From: Marimonas lutisalis
Lineage (GTDB): Bacteria > Pseudomonadota > Alphaproteobacteria > Rhodobacterales > Rhodobacteraceae
Direction of reading: 5' to 3'
Length of the DNA stretch: 64,000 nt
NCBI RefSeq assembly: GCF_005434965.1
Contig: NZ_SKCI01000001.1
Location: forward strand, 1,014,952-1,078,951
The position numbers and the translations under genes were made by a program. Under the pieces are notes generated by a model, which saw only the letters and a list, made by a program, of their open reading frames with translations, had not been told where the DNA came from and searched no databases. Of this stretch, positions 57,701 through 64,000 are shown one piece after another (within the stretch, counting starts at the first letter, position 1; the number at the start of each line of letters is the position of its first letter).

Positions 57701-58354
57701 TTAGGCGCTGCGCGCGGTCGGTGCGGGGGCGTCCGCTTCGTTGCCCTGGGCGCGGGTAAGGCGGGGCGCGTCGGCGCCAAGCAGGCCAAGCGCGTCGGCG
57801 GTGGTGATGGCGGTGCAGAATTCACCGTGCAGGTTTCCCACGGACATGGCGTGCACCAGTTCGGGATCGCGGTCGATGCCGTTGAGGTCGGCATGGTTGC
57901 AGGCAGCGCAGGCATCGTGCACGAGATAGGTGTCATAGCCCATGTTGCCGGCCATGCGCGTGGTGGTTTCGACGCAGAAATTGGTGAAATACCCCGCGAT
58001 CACCAGCCGCGAAATCCCCGCGCGGCGCAGTTGCAGTTCGAGATCGGTGCCGATGAAGCCGGAATTGACCGATTTCTCGATCACGATATCGCCGGTGGCG
58101 GGCTCGAGCCCGTCGATCTGGGCGCCCGAGGGCAGGGCGAATTTCAGCGGGCTGTCGGGTTCGATGCTGTCGTGGCGGGTAAACGCCACGCGGCGCCCGG
58201 CGTTGCGGAAGGCGGCGAGCAGCGCGCGCAGGTTGTCATCGCAGCCGGGATTGTTCATCCGCCCGGTAGCCCCGCCCCAATGGGCAAGATCATGCACGCC
58301 TTTCTGCACGTCGATGAGCAAGAGCGCGGTGTCGGGTCCGAATTGGGCGATCAT
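57701..58354 (-). CDS. Isochorismatase-family cysteine hydrolase
   Basis: The 217-residue protein has the catalytic triad pattern of the family: Asp in LLLIDVQKG, Lys in IVIEKSVNSGF and Cys in YFTNFCVETTTR. Members hydrolyse amides such as nicotinamide or ureidoacrylate; the substrate cannot be named from sequence alone. It is a single gene convergent with tgt. Confidence 0.88.
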   Translation of the reverse strand: MIAQFGPDTALLLIDVQKGVHDLAHWGGATGRMNNPGCDDNLRALLAAFRNAGRRVAFTRHDSIEPDSPLKFALPSGAQIDGLEPATGDIVIEKSVNSGFIGTDLELQLRRAGISRLVIAGYFTNFCVETTTRMAGNMGYDTYLVHDACAACNHADLNGIDRDPELVHAMSVGNLHGEFCTAITTADALGLLGADAPRLTRAQGNEADAPAPTARSA

Positions 58355-58621
58355 GGGGGTGGGTCTCCTGTGCGGTTCGGGGGCAGGATAGCGCCGTCGG
58401 CGGGGGTGTCACGGGAGAAAATTTTCACCAGCCTTAACCGCGAGGCCAATCGCCGCTTGCGGGCCGGCACGCGGGCAGGCATGCTGGGGTGAAGGTTGAG
58501 ACCGGGCCGTATTGAAATCGACAGGCCGAGGCCCCAATTAACCTTTCGGAAACGCGGAGGCGCCGCGTGCTGCCTGATGAGGGGCCCGGCGCCTTGCCAA
58601 GAACAAGGAACAGATCCAATC

Positions 58622-61033
<2,412 letters not shown>

Positions 61034-61051
61034 GCCCTCTCACAGCAGTTG

Positions 61052-61082
61052 AAAAGGCCGCCCCGGCAGGGCGGCCTTTTTT
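61052..61082 (+). terminator. Rho-independent terminator after lon
   Basis: AAAAGGCCGCCC (61052-61063) and GGGCGGCCTTTT (61069-61080) form a 12-bp stem around CGGCA, followed by TT. The A-run and T-run make it potentially bidirectional, also serving the small minus-strand gene. Confidence 0.9.
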
Positions 61083-61107
61083 CGTGCCGGCAAAAAGATG
61101 CGGGCGG

Positions 61108-61299
61108 TCAGTCGGACGTTGCGGCAGCCATCACCGCGGCCAGGAAGAGGATCAGCCCCGTGCCCGCGGCCGAGGATGTTGCCGTGGTTTCCGAGACGAT
61201 GAGATCGGTTTCGACAACCGGATCCCCGAGGCTGCCGGCGAGCGCCGGGCCGGTGGCGAGCGTTGCGGCCAGCGCCGCGGGCAGGATGATGCGTTTCAT
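61108..61299 (-). CDS. Small exported membrane-anchored protein
   Basis: The 63-residue product has a signal peptide (MKRIILPAALAATLATGPALAG), a short acidic/Thr segment (DPVVETDLIVSETTATSSAAG) and a C-terminal hydrophobic helix ending ATSD. GGGGGAAATC precedes the ATG. I recall similar small proteins in this bacterial family but know no function. Confidence 0.6.
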   Translation of the reverse strand: MKRIILPAALAATLATGPALAGSLGDPVVETDLIVSETTATSSAAGTGLILFLAAVMAAATSD

Positions 61300-61435
61300 G
61301 ATTTCCCCCAAGGTTACTATCAACAGGAAAAGGCTAGGGATTGCAGGGTCATCATGCAACTTTGACTAGATATTGCGGTGCGTTTTCGTTAACCTACCAG
61401 AAAACGAAGCCAAAAAAGCAACGAGGCAGACCGAG

Positions 61436-61909
61436 ATAGCGACAACCAAGACGAGCAAGTCGACTCGCCCGACCAAGTCGACGAAGACGACCGCAGGCAA
61501 GACGACGACCGGGAAAACGGCCAAGGCGCCGACACCCCGCAAGACGATCAAGGTGACACCGAAACCGGTGGCCAGCACGCCGGAACCGGTAGTGGTGCAG
61601 GAAACCAAGCCCGCCACGGTGTCGGCTGCCATGCGCAAGAAGGGACTGGTGGACGCCGTGACCGAGCGGTCGGGGGTGAAGCGAAAGTTCGTCAAACCCG
61701 CCATCGAGGCGGCGCTGGCCGAGATCGGCGAGGCGATCGCCGCGGGGCGCGACCTGAACCTGCCGGGTCTGGGCAAGATCAAGGTGCAGCGTAGCAAGAA
61801 AATGTCGAACGGCGATGTCTATATCACGCGCATCCGCCGGCCGCTGGCCAACACCGATGCGCCCGCCGGGGATGATCCGAAAGACCCTCTTGCAGAGGCC
61901 GCCGAGTGA
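61436..61909 (+). CDS. HU-family DNA-binding protein with Lys/Thr-rich tail (ATA start?)
   Basis: From ATA at 61436 the product has 157 residues: a Lys/Thr/Pro-rich tail (about 1-65, MATTKTSKSTRP...) and an HU-type domain (about 70-150) with GLVDAVTERSGVKRKFVKPA and GRDLNLPGLGKIKVQRSK. Tail-plus-HU proteins are nucleoid components. The only standard start upstream in frame is TTG at 61373. ATA is suggested because ATA-GCG-ACA-ACC-AAG reads as the common M-A-T-T-K start and ACGAGG lies 10 bp before it. The start remains unproven. Confidence 0.75.
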   Translation: MATTKTSKSTRPTKSTKTTAGKTTTGKTAKAPTPRKTIKVTPKPVASTPEPVVVQETKPATVSAAMRKKGLVDAVTERSGVKRKFVKPAIEAALAEIGEAIAAGRDLNLPGLGKIKVQRSKKMSNGDVYITRIRRPLANTDAPAGDDPKDPLAEAAE

Positions 61910-61928
61910 GGCTAAAAGCCCGTCCACC

Positions 61929-62003
61929 GGGTGATTAGCTCAGTGGTAGAGCGCTTCGTTCACATCGAAGATGTCAGGAGTTCGAATCTCTTATCACCCA
62001 CCA
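61929..62003 (+). tRNA. tRNA-Val (anticodon CAC)
   Basis: The 75-nt gene folds as a cloverleaf. The acceptor stem is GGGTGAT/ATCACCC, the D arm is GCTC...GAGC, and the anticodon stem CTTCG/CGAAG holds loop TTCACAT (anticodon CAC). The T arm contains TTCGAAT and CCA is encoded at 62001-62003. It reads GTG codons. Confidence 0.95.
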
Positions 62004-62043
62004 GAATTCCGAAGGCGCGCTCTTTCCGGGCGCGTCTTCTTGT
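62004..62043 (+). terminator. Terminator after tRNA-Val(CAC)
   Basis: GGCGCGC and GCGCGTC flank TCTTTCCGG and are followed by TTCTTGTTTTT, a usual intrinsic terminator. A near-identical copy follows the tRNA-like element at 62118-62160. Confidence 0.75.
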
Positions 62044-62048
62044 TTTTG

Positions 62049-62160
62049 GGCCTGACCAACGCGCGTCGCCTTTGGCGCCACGCTGGGTCAGGAGTTCGAA
62101 ACTCTTATCACCCACCAGAATTCCGAGGGCGCGCTCTTTCCGGGCGCGTCCTTTTGCGTT
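62049..62160 (+). repeat. tRNA-Val 3'-end-derived element 1 with duplicated terminator
   Basis: 62049-62117 ends in a near copy of the tRNA T arm, acceptor 3' strand and CCA (GGAGTTCGAA... to CCCACCA). The tRNA's 5' two-thirds is replaced by a short hairpin region. CCTGACC (62051-62057) can pair with GGTCAGG (62086-62092). A near copy of the tRNA terminator follows at 62118-62160. A homologous element follows the second tRNA-Val gene. Confidence 0.75.
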
Positions 62161-62176
62161 TGGCTGAGGAGTTGCC

Positions 62177-62752
62177 ATGACGGATTATCCTACGCTTTAC
62201 CTTCTGCGCCACGGCCAGACCGACTGGAACCGCGACCGGCGGGTGCAGGGGCAGATGGAATCGGACCTGACCGAACTGGGGCGGGGCCACGCGGCCGCGC
62301 AGGGGCGGATATTGCAGGCGCTGGAGCTGCCCGAAGGGATTGCCGCCTATTGCAGCCCGCAGCGGCGCACGCGCCAGACCGCCGGGATCGCGCTCGGCGC
62401 GGTTGGGCTGGAGCCGGTTTACGACGACCGTCTGAAAGAGGTCTACCTGGACCGCTGGGAGGGGCATCTGTATGCCGATCTGGCCGCGCAGGAGCCCGAG
62501 ACTTTCGAGGGCCGTTCGGTGTTCGAACTGTGCCTGATCGGGCCGGGCGAAACCGAGGCCGACCTGCGGGCGCGGATCGGGGCGTTCCTGCGTGAGTTGA
62601 CCGGACCCGCCGTGGTGGTGAGCCACGGCGTGGCGCTGACCATCCTGCGCGGCATCGTCCTGGGCGTGGGCATGGAGGAAATGATTGCCATGCGCCGCGA
62701 CCAGGGCGTGGTGCTGGAGTTGCGTGACGGGGTCGAAGTGACCCACCGCTAG
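62177..62752 (+). CDS. Histidine phosphatase family protein
   Basis: The 191-residue protein has the phosphohistidine motif LLRHGQTDWNRD (His about 11), the second catalytic region LKEVYLDRWEG and VVVSHGVAL with the second His. Such enzymes dephosphorylate sugar phosphates or nucleotides; the substrate is unknown. GAGGAGTTGCC precedes the ATG. Confidence 0.9.
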   Translation: MTDYPTLYLLRHGQTDWNRDRRVQGQMESDLTELGRGHAAAQGRILQALELPEGIAAYCSPQRRTRQTAGIALGAVGLEPVYDDRLKEVYLDRWEGHLYADLAAQEPETFEGRSVFELCLIGPGETEADLRARIGAFLRELTGPAVVVSHGVALTILRGIVLGVGMEEMIAMRRDQGVVLELRDGVEVTHR

Positions 62753-62763
62753 CATATGTGGAG

Positions 62764-62814
62764 GCGCCCCCGTGGCGCGGCCCCACCCACCCACCCGCCG
62801 CGCCACGGGGGCGC
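62764..62814. terminator. Perfect 17-bp inverted repeat between convergent genes
   Basis: GCGCCCCCGTGGCGCGG (62764-62780) and its exact reverse complement (62798-62814) surround a 17-base C-rich loop. It lies between the phosphatase and MaoC gene ends and could block transcription from both sides, although no T-run adjoins it. Confidence 0.6.
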
Positions 62815-62854
62815 GAAGCGCGCCATATCGGAGCTTGCGCGCGATGCGGGCGTC

Positions 62855-62880
62855 GGATTCGAGTATTTTTCCAAGAAAGA
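62855..62880 (+). repeat. Divergent AAGATGAAG-tail repeat (R7)
   Basis: GGATTCGAGTATTTTTCCAA followed by GAAAGA resembles the tail of the family with several changes (AAGAAAGAG for AAGATGAAG). It is in the direction of the phosphatase gene and just before the convergent MaoC gene end. Confidence 0.45.
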
Positions 62881-62898
62881 GCGGAGGAGCGGGCGCGT

Positions 62899-63363
62899 TC
62901 AGAGCCGCATCAGGTAGGTCTGGTGGCCGTCGCAGACGAGCGTGCCGTCCTGTTTGTGAATGCTGATTGCCAGCGTGATCGTGCCGGTGGTGCTGCGTTT
63001 TTCCATCGCCGTGATCTCGAACGCGGGATAGAGCGTATCGCCGCAATAGACCGGCGCGAGAAAGCGCGATGATTGCGAGACGAAGCCGATCAGCCCCTCG
63101 CCCATCTGGTGGGCGAGGGGCGCAGCGCCGATCGCGGCCTGGATGAGCGTCTGGTAGCCATGCGCCATCAGGTCGCGATGGCCGAGACGTTCAAGATAGG
63201 CGCGGTCATAGTGGATCGGATGGTTGTCGCCCGACGCGGCCTGGAAGGCGGCGAAGACGCCTTCGGTCATGGTGCGCGAGGGGGCGCGGAATACCTCGCC
63301 CAGCTGAAAATCGTCAAACGGACGGGTGGCGTGGGTCTGGTGTTGCGTGGGATCGAAGGTCAT
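62899..63363 (-). CDS. MaoC-family dehydratase (hotdog fold)
   Basis: The 154-residue protein has the R-hydratase/MaoC catalytic pattern SGDNHPIHYDRAYLERLG (Asp and His of the hydratase 2 motif) and the central helix LMAHGYQTLIQAAIG. It probably hydrates or dehydrates an acyl-CoA. It stands alone before the tRNA-Val gene. Confidence 0.9.
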   Translation of the reverse strand: MTFDPTQHQTHATRPFDDFQLGEVFRAPSRTMTEGVFAAFQAASGDNHPIHYDRAYLERLGHRDLMAHGYQTLIQAAIGAAPLAHQMGEGLIGFVSQSSRFLAPVYCGDTLYPAFEITAMEKRSTTGTITLAISIHKQDGTLVCDGHQTYLMRL

Positions 63364-63462
63364 GAAAGCTCCGGTTTGCTGCGGCTCTGAGCCAAGCGGG
63401 CGGAGGCGCGCGCGTCAAGGGGCTTGCACGGGGGCGCGGGCCGGGGTAATGAGCCGCGCGCG

Positions 63463-63538
<76 letters not shown>

Positions 63539-63584
63539 TAATCCCACCGTTGTGATTTGTTTCGGTGCATTGGTTCCGGCTGCT

Positions 63585-63653
63585 GGCCCGACCGACGCGC
63601 ATCGCCTGCGGCGCTACGCTGGGTCGGGAGTTCGAGTCTCTCACGACCCACCA
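63585..63653 (+). repeat. tRNA-Val 3'-end-derived element 2
   Basis: The 69-base element matches element 1 in layout and length. It starts GGCCCGACC, continues through a GCCTGCGGC hairpin and ends with an exact copy of the T arm, acceptor 3' strand and CCA of the preceding tRNA (GGGAGTTCGAGTCTCTC, then ACGACCCACCA). CCCGACC pairs with GGTCGGG, where element 1 has CCTGACC and GGTCAGG. Confidence 0.75.
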
Positions 63654-63726
63654 TTCCCCCACAGTCGAATTGCCATGCCGGGGGGCGAGGACCGTGTGGC
63701 TGTGTCCGTCCTGGCCGTGGCCCGCG

Positions 63727-64000
63727 TTACATCGCGGGCCAGACCGAGGTGGCAACCAGATAGGCCCCGACCAGGAACAGAACTACGCCGCTACCCTTGT
63801 TCAGAAGGTCGGGCCGTGGCGCGAGTTTTTCAGCCAGCACGTAAAGCGCCAGGCCGACGATCCAGTAGAGGTTCATGATCCCGCCGACAAAAAGCAGCGC
63901 CATGAGCGCCCAGCAGCATCCCAGGCAATAGGAGCCGTGATGCATGCCCATGACCAGGGCGCCCGAAGCGCCGGGGCGGCGGTGCGCCGAAAGGAACTCG
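63727..64000 (-). CDS. DUF2182 membrane protein, C-terminal part (cut by window edge)
   Basis: The frame is open to the window end and gives EFLSAHRRPGASGALVMGMH, then HGSYCLGCCWALMALLFVGG and further membrane helices, matching the C-terminal half of DUF2182 predicted metal-binding membrane proteins (paired Cys in YCLGCCW). The ATG at 63951 is internal. The gene continues beyond base 64000. Confidence 0.85.
   Translation of the reverse strand, partial: EFLSAHRRPGASGALVMGMHHGSYCLGCCWALMALLFVGGIMNLYWIVGLALYVLAEKLAPRPDLLNKGSGVVLFLVGAYLVATSVWPAM

Noticed and set aside
58380-58621. Heat-shock (sigma-32) promoter before lon
   Set aside because: No convincing CTTGAA and CCCCAT pair with suitable spacing could be found by eye.

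Overview
The window reads as chromosomal DNA of a high-GC alphaproteobacterium, most likely a Rhodobacteraceae/Roseobacter-group member. The grounds are the gene neighbourhoods (cvpA-purF, dnaB-alr-mlaEF, surE-pcm-nlpD), a form II (coxS-L-M order) molybdenum hydroxylase cluster, a dctBD-controlled TRAP transporter, and dispersed intergenic repeats of a type I recall from this family. There is no phage, IS element, CRISPR array or plasmid gene; most of the window is densely packed housekeeping and metabolic genes.

Layout. 1-1844: end of a Tat locus (tatC) and a DUF815 ATPase. 2010-10929 (minus): nlpD-like amidase activator, pcm, surE, an SDR, a small GspC/PilP-like protein, purF, cvpA, radA, a coiled-coil membrane protein and a PqiA-family protein. 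10930-13900: looser, less GC-rich accessory segment with a four-helix membrane protein, an ACR3 arsenite exporter and a possible exported protein. 13950-21451 (minus): mlaF, mlaE, alr, DUF1194, an NTF2-like protein, dnaB, pyrE, pyrC. 21493-28421 (minus): an unusual cluster with three related glycosyltransferases (one fused to a degenerate sulfotransferase-like domain), a sulfotransferase and an FkbM methyltransferase. 28661-38017 (plus): maturation genes (MoxR, CoxE, XdhC, molybdopterin-binding), a YeeE/YedE pair and the three subunits of a form II CO-dehydrogenase-like enzyme. 38067-43752: methyltransferase, infC with an ATA start, an 11-residue-repeat protein, fpr, an Lrp regulator and a P450. 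43812-52251 (plus): dctB, an atypical dctD, dctPQM TRAP transporter and an SLC13 permease. 52362-64000: tpiA, sufA, sufT, an ECHDC3-like crotonase, a RimB-RimK fusion, tgt, an isochorismatase, lon, an HU-like protein, two tRNA-Val genes, a phosphatase, a MaoC dehydratase and the end of a DUF2182 gene.

The features most worth a second look are: (1) the sulfotransferase/glycosyltransferase/FkbM operon; (2) a GTTAAC-bounded intergenic element with a 46-bp core present three times; (3) a second repeat family (hairpin plus ...AAGATGAAG tail) whose orientation relative to transcription looks non-random; (4) a tRNA-3'-end-derived element with base-pair covariation after both tRNA-Val genes; (5) a DctD regulator that has lost the sigma-54 contact loop and the Walker A lysine, upstream of a target promoter with palindromic operators but no visible sigma-54 site; (6) non-AUG (ATA) starts for infC and probably an HU-like protein; and (7) a membrane-anchored protein built from alternating 11- and 7-residue alanine-rich repeats.

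Limits: everything here was read by eye. Family names come from motifs and gene order, not from database searches, and copy numbers refer to this window only.
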